From contig NC_079387.1 of the NCBI RefSeq assembly GCF_021018895.1, positions 2,449,583 through 2,513,582 of the forward strand: a stretch of DNA of 64,000 bases. The letters run 5' to 3'. Every line of letters starts with the position of its first letter. The stretch's first letter is position 1. Under the pieces are notes generated by a model that saw only the letters and a program-made list of their open reading frames with translations, searched no databases and was not told the DNA's origin. The translations under genes and the position numbers were made by a program. Source of the stretch: Seriola aureovittata. Its lineage: Eukaryota > Chordata > Actinopteri > Carangiformes > Carangidae. Below are positions 1-12,118 of the stretch, in pieces.

Positions 1-770
1 GTTTCTTAAGATTTAGACTCAAACCAGCAACATATCATTCTTGCAATATCCTCAGGTAATTTCTCATCACATCAAAAATGGGAAACTAAAACGTCCAACT
101 GTTGCGCATATAGCAAAACTTGTTCTGGTGAAAGCCCTGCCTCCTTGAGCAGAGTCCGGTATATATAAGTCCACATCTGGGCTGTTTCCAGTTGTTATCC
201 TCCAGTGCTGGTTTGGCCGAGGAAATGGGCGCGTATATACATATATATGTATATACTGGGCCAGAAGAAACACAAATATGTGGCCCAAGTATTCACCAGA
301 ATAACTTTGCTTTGTTGTGAAAGCCAGCCTTAATTCCTTTGGATAGCAGCATACATTATAGCAACCTGCAAGCTGCAACATGAAAAGCCTTTTATAAAGA
401 GGCCTGTTTACTTTGATGCCTGAGTCATAACGACCTTTCAGTCCTTAATGGAAAGTTTTGCTTCACCATGCACCAATGTTTGTTCATTACATTGTTATTT
501 ACAGATGGTCTCAATAGGGAGGTTGTAGATCAATCACTGATTACTGTACATTATTTGTTCCCCATTGTTCTGCAAAATAACATTTTTTCAGTTTTGTTGA
601 ACAAAAGACCGACTATGAAATAAAATTCAAACCAATGCATGAGTTTTAGTTTCCCATGTTTCTGGACCTGCTGTGTTTTGGGCGGTGTTTGCATTCTGTG
701 AGACTTTCATAATTTCTGATGAATTTAAATTCAACACTAATTATCTGACAATGTCCTTTACTCTCTCCAG

Positions 771-1177
771 GGGCTCCTCCATCGCCAAAATCATCGGGCG
801 CAATGTCAAAGCGTCCAACCGCTTCGACCCAATGGTCAACATGTGGGTGTATGAAGAAATGATCGATGGGAGGAAGCTCACGGAGATCATCAATACGGAT
901 CATGAAAATGTCAAATATCTACCAGGTCACAAGCTGCCCAGGAATGTGGTAAGTGCTGTAGTGCACGGGGGAGTTTTGATAAGGAGCATTATCTTTTAAT
1001 CACACAGCCCATCCCGTGTGTCGACAGCACAGGTTATGTAATTCAACGCAATCTGGAAACATACACTGATAAGATAACTTCACTTTGACCCATGTGTCTT
1101 GTGTGTCATCTACTGTATTTGCCTTTGCCGTGTAATTGGTTGCACAGTAAAGATCTCCGTGTGTCTGGGAGGACTGA

Positions 1178-1258
<81 letters not shown>

Positions 1259-3827
1259 CTTTTTTTATCCCCTTTGGGAAATTCATGTATGCTCATTTCC
1301 AAACTACAGAAAAGAACCAGTTAATGGCAGGAAACACTGAGTAGTGTAATAGACAAATTGCTTAATCTACAACTGGTTTATATAGAAGAATTTTACTCAG
1401 TGATGTCAAACATTATTAGAAAATCTTAGGTTGTTTCATAATTCTTTTTATTTTATGTCAATAGGACATTTTTGTGTATTGTTTTTTGTTGTTATTTTTG
1501 ATGTTTATTACCTTAATCTCTGCATCTTCTCTAATATATATACATGTCCTGCTTTGACGCCCCACTAGATCGCTGTCCCAGACATCACAGAGGCCGTCAA
1601 AGGAGCAAAGATCCTCGTGTTTGTGGTCCCGCACCAGTTCATCGGCAAGCTCTGTGATCAGATGAAGCCTCACATCGTAGAGGGAACCATCGGGATATCG
1701 CTCATCAAAGTAAGAGCCTGGCATTGTTCTTCAAGTCAGGTTTCCCGTCAGCAAAAAGAGGAAACCGTCACCTGACTTCATGTTTTTCTGTGGCCACGGC
1801 ATCACGGGATGTTACAGTTGAGCAACGCAGAAATAAATCTTCACTCTGACACGCATCTATCAAAACCAACACCCTGTCCAGGCCACTAAGTATTGTACAG
1901 AGACTCAGAAACTCTCTCTCTCTCTTATTATTGTCCTCCAGGGTATAGATGAGGGACCAGATGGATTGAAGCTCATCTCAGACATCATCCGAGAAAAACT
2001 GGAGATTGAGGTCAGCGTCCTGATGGGGGCCAACATCGCTAGCGAGGTGGCAGATGAGAAGTTCTGTGAAACCACCATTGGTTAGACGCTGTTAATTTAG
2101 CATTCAGCTGCACAATCTTTTACTGACGTTGCAGAGGCTGCAGTGTTACTGCCCTGTTGCACCAGTGTTAATGATATTATGCTTGTGTCCTTTTTCTTTT
2201 TAACAAACTGTGTTCAAACGTAGGGGCCAAAAATGAGGGAAACGGCCAAATCTTCAAAGAGCTGCTTCAGACTTCCAACTTTCGCATCAACGTCGTACAT
2301 GAGAGCGACACAGTGGAGATGTGCGGAGCCTTAAAGGTAAAGACAGCCACATATTGTGAATATTTAGTAGTTTTTATGCATTAAATCAGGAAAAAAAAGA
2401 TATATGACTGTATCCTTTAATTTTTTTCCCCCTCCAGAATATTGTGGCAGTAGGTGCTGGATTCTGCGATGGCCTCGGTTTCGGCGACAACACCAAAGCG
2501 GCGGTGATCAGGCTGGGTCTGATGGAAATGGTCGCCTTCTCCAAACTGTTCTGCAAAAGCCAAGTGAGCTCCTCCACCTTCCTGGAAAGCTGCGGCGTGG
2601 CCGACCTCATCACCACCTGCTACGGGGGACGGAACCGTAAAGTTGCCGAGGCCTTCGTCAAAACAGCCAAGGTGAATCAGGAAGAGGGGATCGCTATTTT
2701 TTATTTCATTTATTTAGATTATTAGTTTTGATTATTATTTTTAATTATTAATATTATTTTTATGTTTGGTTCATCAGTCAATCGCTGAACTGGAGGCAGA
2801 AATGCTCAACGGCCAGAAGCTTCAGGGTCCCCAGACTTCGGCTGAGGTCTACAAGATCCTGCAAAAGAACGACATAGTCAACCAGTGAGTGCACAAAAAA
2901 AACCTGCTCTTCACAATTAGTTTTCAACAGCGTCAAAGTCTTACATGCATTAACTCTGCATTTTGTTGCAATTCAACGCAACACACCAGCGATAGATTCT
3001 ATATTGCCAAAGTTTATAATGTTCAGCTTTTGGTGACGTTGACAGAAATGTGTAAATTGAATCATAAGAAAATCATAAGATTATTAGAAAAACGCCTCAA
3101 TATAACGCAGTCCAGTACAAACAATGACCTCAGTGCTAAATCAACACATTTGTAACAGTGTTAACAAAATATTATATATCAACTAGACCTTATGGCATAA
3201 CAGGTTTATTTGGTGTATGTGGATTGTGCAGGTGTAATAACGTGAATACAGAGTGTAGTTCTGCATTAATAAGCATAAACAGTAATGTTGATTACGTCCC
3301 TAAATGTGGTGATCAATGTTATTAACCATAATAAATTGGCTCTGAACATTAAATACATACTGTACACACATACATTCATATGAAAGTAAGTAACTAGAAT
3401 GAATTCATCTGCATTTCTGATATTTCTGCAATTAAACAGTTAGAGTGTACACAGCCCACGCTCCTCTCAGGTGTTTCCACTTACGCTGCCTGATTAGACC
3501 TCTTCTGAACACTGGATGACGATGGTCTATGCTTGACTGACATCCTCACCAGTTTTGTTGTATAATGTGATTCCCAGTCTGCATTCAGTCTAATCGGCCA
3601 CTAAAGTGAGAACACCTGTGTGGGTGTACAGCAGAGCCGCATCAATGACGGATATTTGAGGCTTATTATTATACCAATATTTGAGCGTTTTATGAGGATG
3701 AAGTCTGAATAGCTGTTTCTTTCCCTGTAGGTTTCCCTTGTTTGCAGCCGTCTACCAGATCTGCTTTGAGGGCAAAGAGGTGAAAGAGTTCATCACCTGT
3801 CTGCAGAACCATCCAGAACACATGTAA
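771..3827 (+). CDS. gpd1: Glycerol-3-phosphate dehydrogenase (NAD+), cytosolic, GPD1 family; 5' exon missing
   Basis: The enzyme interconverts dihydroxyacetone phosphate and glycerol-3-phosphate with NAD(H), linking glycolysis to lipid synthesis and the glycerol-phosphate shuttle. I read seven exons: 771-948, 1569-1709, 1942-2080, 2224-2336, 2438-2671, 2778-2884 and 3731-3827, all with AG/GT borders and matching phases, ending at TAA. Together they give about 336 residues. Family hallmarks include [38 protein letters not shown], the catalytic-lysine segment CGALKN followed by [28 protein letters not shown], and the ending CLQNHPEHM. The first exon, carrying the start codon and most of the GSGNWG dinucleotide loop, is not seen upstream; exon 771 begins inside it. 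The residues mix GPD1 features (GLGFGDNTK) with GPD1L-like ones ([11 protein letters not shown]), so this may be the teleost paralogue gpd1c rather than gpd1 proper. The family is certain; the exact orthologue is not. Confidence 0.93.
1178..1257. repeat. GATA tetranucleotide microsatellite
   Basis: About 20 copies of GATA, with one interruption near 1210, lie in the intron after the exon ending at 948. A shorter GATA run occurs at about 19177-19205 in an unc80 intron. Such tracts are common in fish introns. Confidence 0.95.
2885..3730. other. Intron of the GPD1-family gene, no other feature
   Basis: This 846-bp intron separates the last two coding exons. I see no coding signal or clear repeat in it. 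Its ends are GTGAGT and CCCTGTAG. Confidence 0.7.
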
Positions 3828-4775
3828 TGTGGCCAGTCTGCAGGCAGGTCCACCAGCTGCTCCTTCAGTAACAATTTACCATCACTAGAGGGTGAAAGAG
3901 GTTCATAAGGCAGAGACGCACAATACAACAAAGCAAACTCAACCACTTTTTACTTAAGATCATTTTTTATCGGTGACTTTTCATTAAAAAAAACTAACAA
4001 ACTATATTTGTTCTTAGCTTCAAAAGCAATTTATTTAATTGACTTTGTTCTTATTTTGCGAAAGGTTCTTTAATATTTTTTGGGCTTTTGTGCAGTGAAG
4101 TAATAATATCAATTAAATGATACAAAGCTGTATTTTTTAACTGTGGTTGGTATAAAACTCTCTCTAAGGCAGACCACTCCACTTGTATTCCTACTATAAT
4201 TGCTGTAAAAAGTAATTTTGTATTGTGTCACTTTAATCTTTCTTCTTTGGGGGCTGAAACAATTATTTTGTATTTTTCTGTGTTCAGTTGTATGAAATGT
4301 GCAGCTCTGTCCTTGACTGACTGCATAATTATTTCATTGTTTTAAGATAAGGCAGCTGATGTGGCTGTTTCTGTAGAAATACTCAAAACAAGCCAGACTC
4401 CTTAATTCAAAATCTTAATGAAAGTACATAAGTATTGGCATAGGTGATAAAAAATAATCATAATGATAAAAAGCTTTTTGTTATTTCTTATCTCACTGAT
4501 TTGTGTATGTTTTAGTCAAACTACATCATAGTCGAACAGAAATTGTAGTTTAGGAGTTTTGTAGGAGTTTTTTTCAAAAATGATGATAAGATTCAGAGGA
4601 AAAAATTCACATTACTTAAAATTCATTTTTTGTTTTGCTGTGCAGATAGCTGCAACAACAGGCCTCAAATCAGCAACAATATGCATTTTTTGACTTTCAA
4701 GTGTTAGTACCATCTATAAATTCCCTAAAAGTTTATTACCTGGAATCCATGACAATAAAACTTACGAATCAAGCC
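3828..4775 (+). other. 3' UTR and polyadenylation signal of the GPD1-family gene
   Basis: AT-rich non-coding sequence follows the TAA stop. A canonical AATAAA lies at 4754-4759, and the LINE fragment starts just after it, so the transcript probably ends near 4775. The end is inferred from the signal, not from transcript data. Confidence 0.5.
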
Positions 4776-4799
4776 AGAAGTCTGCGTGTACTTATAGAC

Positions 4800-5560
4800 T
4801 AGGAGCTAAACTTCAAAAGCCACAGAGACAATCACAAAATCAACCTGTTACCATCTTAAAAACATTGCAAGAATGACAGGATTTGTGTCTAGACGGGATA
4901 CAGAAAAACTTATTGATGCATTTATTTGCAAAAGGCTTGACTATTGTAATAGTGTCCTCACAGATCTTAGTAAAAACAAAATCAACCAGACAGCTCATCC
5001 ACAGTGCTGCTGCCAGACTCCTGACTAACACCAAGACAGTGAAGCACATCACACCGCTCCTCAAATCACTGCACTGGCTTCCTGTGTATCAAAGGATAGA
5101 TTTTTCAAACCCTACCACTTAATAAAGCACTAAATGCTCTTGGGCCCAAACACATCTCCCATCTACTCGTACCATACGAAGCATCCAGACCCCTCAGGTC
5201 ATCTGGGAACAGGTTTACTCAGTGTTCCCAGAATCAGAAGCAGCCTTTAGTTTGTCTGCTCCTCGCCTGTGGAACAAGCTTCCTCAACACCAACACCATC
5301 ATCATCATCATCATCATATTCCAACCAGGGCTTAAAACATCAATATGTGCTGCAGCTTATCAATAAATCACTTACATGACATCTTTTTAATCTTATGCAT
5401 TTGCTTGTTTTTAACATCTTTTATCTCTGCAGCACTTCTTTTAAAATGATGTGAATTCAAATTTCTTATTGTTTGAAATGCTCTTTTATGTTCTATTTCA
5501 ATGTATTTCCATGCCCCTGTAAAGCACTTTGAATTGCCTCGTGTCTGAATGGTGCACTTT
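4800..5560 (+). mobile_element. 3' end of an L2-type LINE (decayed)
   Basis: Broken frames on the plus strand read as the end of a non-LTR retrotransposon reverse-transcriptase ORF. The order is: CKRLDYCNSVLTDL, then HITPLLKSLHWLPVYQRIDF, then HLLVPYEASRPLRSSG, then a stretch matching the usual 'RLWN.LP' end. It finishes with the typical L2-family tail, TGTAAAGCACTTTGAATTG, near 5520. Stops and frameshifts interrupt it, so it is a 5'-truncated dead copy. Family assignment rests on recognising these motifs; the exact borders are approximate. Confidence 0.8.
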
Positions 5561-5796
5561 ACCCCAACTAATAATTCTGCTTATGCTATTTCTGCTGCAG
5601 TGATGTCTTTCCCTTTCATCTGCTACCACCATCTTCACCACCAACATATACCAGACCATCAGGACTGTACTCTACTGTAGATATCATCCACATCATCGTT
5701 ATTGAGCTGTAAATATTTACTCAAGTATCACATGCTCCTCTGTTTATGCGTCAGATAAAGAGATGCAGTGGGTGATCTGCTCTCTGTGGTGGTTTC

Positions 5797-6012
5797 AGGG
5801 CCTGTGGGAACATCCCTCACCTACCTGCACGGCAGCATCTGGGTGTTCTGGATCCTGGGCTCAGACCTGACTTACACCATTTTATCCCCCCCCCCCCCAA
5901 CTCATCTGCATCCTCTTCACCAAGGTTTCCAACGGTTACGCGGCCATCACAGGCTACCTTGTTGCTGTGGCGATGAGACTGTTGTGTGGAGAGTCCTTGT
6001 TAGGCCTCCTTT
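5797..6012 (+). pseudogene. SLC5A7-like (choline transporter) exon fragment, plus-strand copy
   Basis: The plus strand reads [17 protein letters not shown] and then, after a run of C that shifts the frame, [20 protein letters not shown] followed by [17 protein letters not shown]. This lines up with the late transmembrane exon of SLC5A7 high-affinity choline transporters, whose pattern is 'GLWYLSSDL.Y...FPQLLC.LF', 'NTYGA..GY', 'LR..GGEP'. A TTTCAG acceptor-like site precedes it. The C-run frameshift and the lack of neighbouring exons in the same orientation suggest a relic, though a homopolymer assembly error could explain the shift. A related copy lies inverted near 6.9 kb. Confidence 0.55.
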
Positions 6013-6854
6013 CATTTCCCAGGTTGCACTTTAGAAGACGGTGTTTACGTTCATGACGGTGCCAGAGGGGGAGGTTTTCAACATGGAAAAGACAAACCTC
6101 TGCAACAGTTTTTCTGTGTTCTGAGTTAGAGTATGACTTCATGTACCAACCTTGGTGGGACTAGACCTATGCAGCGAGTTCTGTATTTTAAAAGCCGCCC
6201 CCTTAGGAGGATGGACATTTCAAATTAGGCTAAAAGAAGCAGTGGTATTTGCCATAGGTTCATGCTATATACTTCCTATACAAATAGACATGCAATAAAA
6301 AAATAAAGGATCGCTTTGGATAATCAATCATGATTTAATTACATTTTTCATCCACATGCATTTAGAAAGTGATTCTAAAGAAGGATGAACTGAAGAAAAT
6401 ATACGTTTCCTTTTATTGATATCAACTCTTGGGAAACAAAAAACAAAATATACATTTCATAAAAGTCTGATTATTATGTGATTAATGCACATTTTGCGAC
6501 TCGAGGCAATTTATCTGAAAAAAGTAATGAGATCTGTCACATTTTTGTATTTTATTTTACATTATTAAATAATTCACAAATCAGAATCGTTATATACACA
6601 TGTGTGATGATTATATTTGCAGAAGCACTGCAGAAATATATTATCTATTTATCAAATAACTAATAGTTCAGTAGAAATGGAATTAGCAGCCTGTATTGGT
6701 TCATTTTAATCTTTAAGATCAGTCTCATCACCATCACCCTCTCTGGCACCATCTGCTGGCCATTGTGTTTCCTGCGGTTTCATCTTGAACATGTCTCACT
6801 CTCCAGGATGTCAGGAAGACTGAACAACTCCTCTCCACATTAACACTCATCACA

Positions 6855-7000
6855 AACACAGCCTGTAACAGCCCCGGAGCTGCTGGAAGCCCCGATGAAC
6901 AAGGCGCAGATCAGTCGTTATAATGTAGGTCTGGATCCAGAACACCAAGATGCTGCTGTCCCCTAGGTGAGGGATGTTCCCACTGAAACTCTTTATCTGA
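6855..7000 (-). pseudogene. SLC5A7-like exon fragment, inverted degenerate copy
   Basis: Read on the minus strand, this segment matches the plus-strand fragment at 5797-5990 at the nucleotide level: both contain GGGAACATCCCTCACCTA, GCAGCATCT and GTGTTCTGGATCC. The reading frame no longer holds together. It is a decayed duplicate of the same exon in opposite orientation. Confidence 0.5.
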
Positions 7001-7839
7001 TGCCTAGAGGAAAGACCTAACTGGTTTTCAGGTAAGATGTCAAAATGACCACACAAGCCAGGCGGCTGAATATGTGTGAAAATCATACAGTGGCACTTTG
7101 AAGAAAAATCAGGAATATATAAATTGTAACATTAATGTGTGTCAGTACCAACTTTTACATTCTGTGCCTTCATTGTGTTTTTTGTATGAAACTCACCCAG
7201 TTACAACACTCCTGTGACAGCCGGATGACATCAGTGATGGCCGCCGCCGTCGCCACAGCAGAGATCCAGATGCAGAGACAAACAAAAACACACAATTAAT
7301 ACACATATTAAAAAAAAGGTGCCATATAAATAAATCTTATTATCACCTACATTTATGAAGCACCTGTTAATTGTTCATGTTTTTATATCACCCAAGGAAA
7401 TCAGTGTGACAGGAGCTCACATCAGCCACTCACTGCTTTCTCTGAAATACTTTCTTGGTTTTCAGAAGCACAATATCTTTTGCCACACACTGTATTTCAT
7501 AATTCCTTGCGATTAGTAAAATCAAGTGATTTGAGACGTGTCATTGTGACGAGGGACGATAAATAAAAACTGACTTAATGTAATGAAGGATTTTCAGGAA
7601 GCAGCAAATGTTATTCTTATTTTGAGAAAAAAAAAACGTGCAAATATCATTTTGTCAGAGGGTCTTACCAATAGATGATGATGAAGGCATCTCCAGCACG
7701 TGGCTGCAGCAGGAAGTAAAAACACAGTATACACATATGCATTAACATCAACATGCTACATACAAACTGAACACACACACAGTTTTATTGTCCAAATATG
7801 GATCTGCTGGACTGAAACTCGCTCCTCACAGCTGGAAGC

Positions 7840-7955
7840 TGACCCTCCTGTTCAATCCGTCCACTCCGTGTGTTCTCCTCCGTCTTCTTGGATTTTTCAG
7901 ACACCCAGAAGCCGACTCCTAACACCTACGAGGAGAAGATGACCACCATTGTCAG
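7840..7955 (-). pseudogene. Possible first-exon relic of the SLC5A7-like gene, interrupted by a stop
   Basis: On the minus strand an ATG at 7947-7949 opens a hydrophobic stretch, and after an in-frame TAG (7926-7928) the frame continues as VLGVGFWVSEKSKKTEEN. The pattern 'VLG.G.W.S.KSKK' fits the end of the first membrane segment and the following loop of fish SLC5A7 proteins. The TAG is either a disabling stop or the AG of an acceptor. Two exon-like patches with good borders lie downstream on the same strand (about 7665-7703, bounded by CTGCAG and GTAAGA, and about 7196-7290, ending at GTGAGT). I could not match either to the family. Low certainty. Confidence 0.35.
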
Positions 7956-8505
7956 TGAATGGAGAGACATTGTGGTGTGTTTTTCTAGTCAATATAAGCT
8001 CATGCAAGCTGTCAAGCTATACTGAGCTAAAAACAGGGAATGATAGAAGGATAAATTCATTGTTGAATGCTCAGTGAAACAGAGCAAAGCAGTTTGTGCT
8101 AAAACAAAGTAAAATGTAACAAGCAGCTGCAGCCAAACTCTTCCTGTCTACCACTCGAAGCAAACTGAAGCTCAAGAGCTGCACATTCAAGTAATCTGGG
8201 ATTTCTACAAGTTGTGAGAGCAATGTGCCATCTCTGCACATGCAGACAAAACTAAAGCCACAAGCATGGTGTTAACAAGGCCTCCAGTCAGTGAACTAGA
8301 ATATTTCCACACAGAACTGTCCTGGACACATTTGTGTTCAGAGTAGTTACCTTGTCTTCATTCACATCAGGGTGTTTTCTGTCCTCTGGGTCACATTTTG
8401 TTTCAAACTAAAACGTCGCTTCACAAAACGTGTTTCTCTGAAGCAGCAGGCAAACACACAGAGAGCAGCAGACAACAGAGGGAGGAGGGGCCATCAATTA
8501 CCAAT

Positions 8506-8507
<2 letters not shown>

Positions 8508-8573
<66 letters not shown>
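8508..8573. repeat. CA dinucleotide microsatellite
   Basis: About 33 CA units lie in intergenic DNA. The long ORFs on both sides of it are artefacts of the repeat. Confidence 0.95.
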
Positions 8574-8579
<6 letters not shown>

Positions 8580-8906
8580 AAACAGAGGATGCAATACACC
8601 TCATGTCCTCAAGTGGAAACATGAACAATCACAAATACAAAGCAACAGTTAATAAAGAAACTGACACGGAAACATTTTCTCTGTGAGACATTTGTGAAAC
8701 GGGGCCAACTGTCATTAAAGGAGATCCCACCGTACATACACTGACTAAATATAATCAGACAAATACTTCTAAGTTGTACAGCCCAGATCCTTATACCACA
8801 GTGAGAATAAATAATGACAAAAGCACAGACCATCGGACCAGAAACAGTTGTTGTATCATCTTTAAAGTTTTCAGTGTTTCCTCTGGGTGTTGTACGTCCA
8901 AATCCA

Positions 8907-9383
8907 ACGGGTTTCTCCGGCATCGAACCCGTGTCCTCAAAACACAAAATGAAGTATCAAACCTAATGAGCCACCAAAATCAGACAAAATTTTATTAACA
9001 TTTTTTAAAACTTCTTGCTGGTTTGGGGGGGAGGAAATGTGGATCACCACAGATCATTAGGTATCAGCTGCATCGACATTTATCTGACTGAGCTACTCCT
9101 GAAGTTTACTGAGTGGGTGTTCAAAGATGCTTTTGTTCACACTGCTGAGGAGAAAACCTCAAAAGAGGAGCTACAGGGCTTTGAACCTTCAACCTCAGCT
9201 TTTCATGTTGTAGCTACAGCTTCCGCTCATGTTGCTGAGCTATCGCGTGGGACGACAGCCGCACTACTCAGGAGTGAACACAAAATTCTGAGATTTGAGA
9301 AGCCAGGATTTGATCCTTCCACCCTACATTCACATTGACAAGAGCGACAGTGTCAGCTGTTTGCACACTGAGCTATTCCTCTG
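8907..9383 (-). repeat. Cluster of tRNA-like (SINE-head-like) units
   Basis: Read on the minus strand, four RNA polymerase III A-box-like motifs (T[GA]GCTCANTNNG type) occur at 9364-9375, 9231-9242, 9084-9095 and 8962-8973. Three are followed at tRNA-like spacing by a B-box-like motif: GGATCAAATCC at 9305-9315, GGTTCAAAGCC at 9177-9187 and GGTTCGATGCC at 8919-8929, the last a perfect consensus. The units have diverged too far to be functional tRNA genes. They are probably tRNA pseudogenes or tRNA-derived SINE heads in tandem. Confidence 0.45.
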
Positions 9384-9583
9384 GTGGTTTTAACAGCTGA
9401 CTTTGTTTTTCTTTTTCACATTTCTGAGCCAAAATCATTTAAATTGGGGGAGCCAGCATATGATGCTTTCTCCTCAAACCTTTTGACCTTTTGCTTATTT
9501 TGACTAAAACCGACTAGATCTCCGCCGTTTCCTCCACGGCTAGAAATGAACAGAAAGCTGAAAACCATTGTAAACAATATCAG

Positions 9584-12118
9584 TTTATTTAGATATTCCA
9601 GAAATATTCTGATATAGTATATATATTTATTCTAATTTTGCACAAAGAAGACATAATTCGACACAGACGACGTTACACTTAAAGGGAACTCAGATTCAAC
9701 AGTGCTGTGGCCCTCTGACTGAAAACACTAACTTCTTTAAAAAGCTTGAAATGGGCAGTAGAGGAATATGGCATTAATGTAGAAATATAGCGTGCGTTTT
9801 ATGGATTTGAGACGGATATATTTTGCAGAACTTGTCGTGTCGACGTGAATCCGGAGGACAAGACAGGAATGCATAACAGTTTGTGCACAGCTACTGCCCT
9901 CCATCAGCTAGAAGAGTCATTAGCAGAGAAAACTGCTCACTGTCCTAATGATGCATTGGCATGAATGATACACCACTACAGAGGCCGCATCATCTCCCTT
10001 CTATTCACCCTGCATAAGTTGAAACTGTTGAAATCGGCACATAATCTCCGTGTAACCAAAAGATTACAACAATTCTCACAGACGGCGACACAAAACAGTG
10101 AAAAGAAAAGGACGTGGAACACAGAGAAGCAGCGATTAACAGAACACTCACAGTGCATTGGTGTGGATTATGGCACGTTATCGATATCTGCTTGGGACGT
10201 GATCGTTCATTACTGTTATTACAAACATAAGCCTGTTTGAATGTGATGTAGCCTGAAAAAAAAAATGTGTGTAATCCTTTACAAATAAAGTTACACATGT
10301 TAGAATAAGTAGGTCTTTGTGCTAGTTTCCTAAAAGTGGACATCACAGAGGTATGAGGTTTTCACCGGACAGAATAAATTCATCTAAACAAACATAACAT
10401 GTTGATAATGACAGACATGTTAATAATTCTTCTGTTAAGGCATGGAATGAGCAACGAGGTAACGGCTATGTACTGCATCGCTTCATCACAGTTGCAATTA
10501 AGATTAAAAATAAAAAATAAATAAATAAATAAAATAAAAAATCTTTCTGCCCCACAGGTCTGAATATAAGACAACATCACAGACACAAACAGAACAACAT
10601 GACCAGCACTGCAACATCAGGACAAGTGACTGAGTCTTACGTTAATGTTACATGTGTTTTTTCATATATTGTGTTACAGTCTTTGGTCACAAATAAAATC
10701 ACCTGCTGAGACACTTGAGCAGCACGACACACACTGGAACTGTAGAGTTAAATGGGATACACTCAATTGCACAATGAGAGCTGGAATATAGAACTGCATT
10801 GAAATGTACACTGAAGAAGTCTGCGGCGGTTCTGCTGCTTGAAACAAAACTCATTCAGAGATAATGCCACTTATTTTAAAGGAGTACTCCGGCAAATTTA
10901 GCATATTTCGATTATTTGTACGATGAAGTTACTGCAAATTTAAAAACTGGACAACATCAGGGCTATTTTCTCAGACTTATAATATAATAAGTAAGTAATA
11001 CTCCTGGTGAAAGGTGAACGCCTCTTTAAGAATGCATGGACATTTGGTGGAGTGCCCCTTTAAAAACACTTCCTGACAGACGCAGAGTAGCGTCGGGTTT
11101 CTGTGAACTCCTGCCCTCCGCTACTGAAAGCTCAATTTCAAATTTAGGTTCCGTTAACATTTTTACAGGACAATCAACATATTGAAAAACTAATAAGAAT
11201 CTTCTCAAATATAAAATCTCTAATTTCTCCTGTTCCATATAATCACATATAATGTTTAAAATACATATACTGTATTGTATATTTACTGTATATCATTGAA
11301 TAAAAACGCCTTCATTTCACCCACGGCTTTAGCATGGCTCTTAATATAATGTTCATATAAACTGCATTTTCCCTCCTTTATAACCTTTGCAACATTTTGT
11401 ACAATAGCATCTCCTCCTGTACATAGATCTCCTAAATATAGGCATCTATTAAAAGCATTAATTAGTTTAATATCAATCCTTTCACCATTTCTGATCAGTA
11501 ATAAGTCAGTATTCATCATCATTATTAACACTATGTATGACATCACACATGGCTGAACAATACATCTCTGGGTGAAGCGACTAACTCGGGCCGACTTAAA
11601 ACATTCAGCACTTGAATGCAACTGTTTCTGTGATGGGTCTGAGATGACGATGGAGATCTGCTATAATATACATTCAACCCTCAGGTTATGTAGCCTTAGG
11701 AACAGACAGGAGTACAATAATGAGTCTGATGTGGATATTCCAACACTGAAACCGACAGAGACTGAGGAGGAGAGAGCAGTTTAGTTTCAGGGCAAAGCCA
11801 GATGGGGAAAACAGAAATGGCTTTTTAGGATTTGGGCGAAGACTGAGGGGCTACAGACGGAATAGAAATCAAGCTGGCGGGTTATAGACACACTGGAAGA
11901 GGCAGGGGTAGTTGTGGACAAGAAACAGAAGCCCACACTTCCTTTCAAACGATGTACTTTTAGATTGTCAGTGAATCAAATCTAAACGTACGTCACTTTT
12001 TGCTCTTAAATGTTTTGAAAGCATGCCACACAGCCTCCCTGTTATCCGTACCCTGCAGGTATCCGTATGGCGTTTGGTTCAGGCTACAGATAGAAAAATA
12101 CAATCCACCCGTCACCCC
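9584..12118 (-). other. unc80: Probable unc80 3' UTR
   Basis: This is AT-rich non-coding sequence directly after the unc80 stop codon. Candidate minus-strand polyadenylation signals (TTTATT on the plus strand) lie near 9584-9630. A 112-codon minus-strand ORF at 11283-11621 has no recognisable family and is treated as chance. A MITE-like element sits inside at 10874-11066. The UTR end is inferred. Confidence 0.4.
10874..11066. mobile_element. MITE-like inverted-repeat element
   Basis: The left end TTTTAAAGGAGTACTCC (10874-10890) mirrors the right end GGAGTGCCCCTTTAAAAA (11049-11066) with few mismatches, giving terminal inverted repeats on a 193-bp body with no ORF. A lone related end (AAAAGGAGTACTCC) occurs at 31915-31928 in an unc80 intron. 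This is consistent with a non-autonomous DNA transposon family. Confidence 0.6.

Noticed and set aside
1..770. First exon of the GPD1-family gene
   Set aside because: I looked for an exon encoding the GSGNWG motif on the plus strand and found none, so it is reported as outside the window.
8372..8686. ORFs running through the CA repeat
   Set aside because: Alternating His-Thr translation of a microsatellite is not a gene.
11283..11621. 112-codon minus-strand ORF
   Set aside because: It lies in AT-rich sequence that fits the unc80 3' UTR, has no recognisable family and no splice context.
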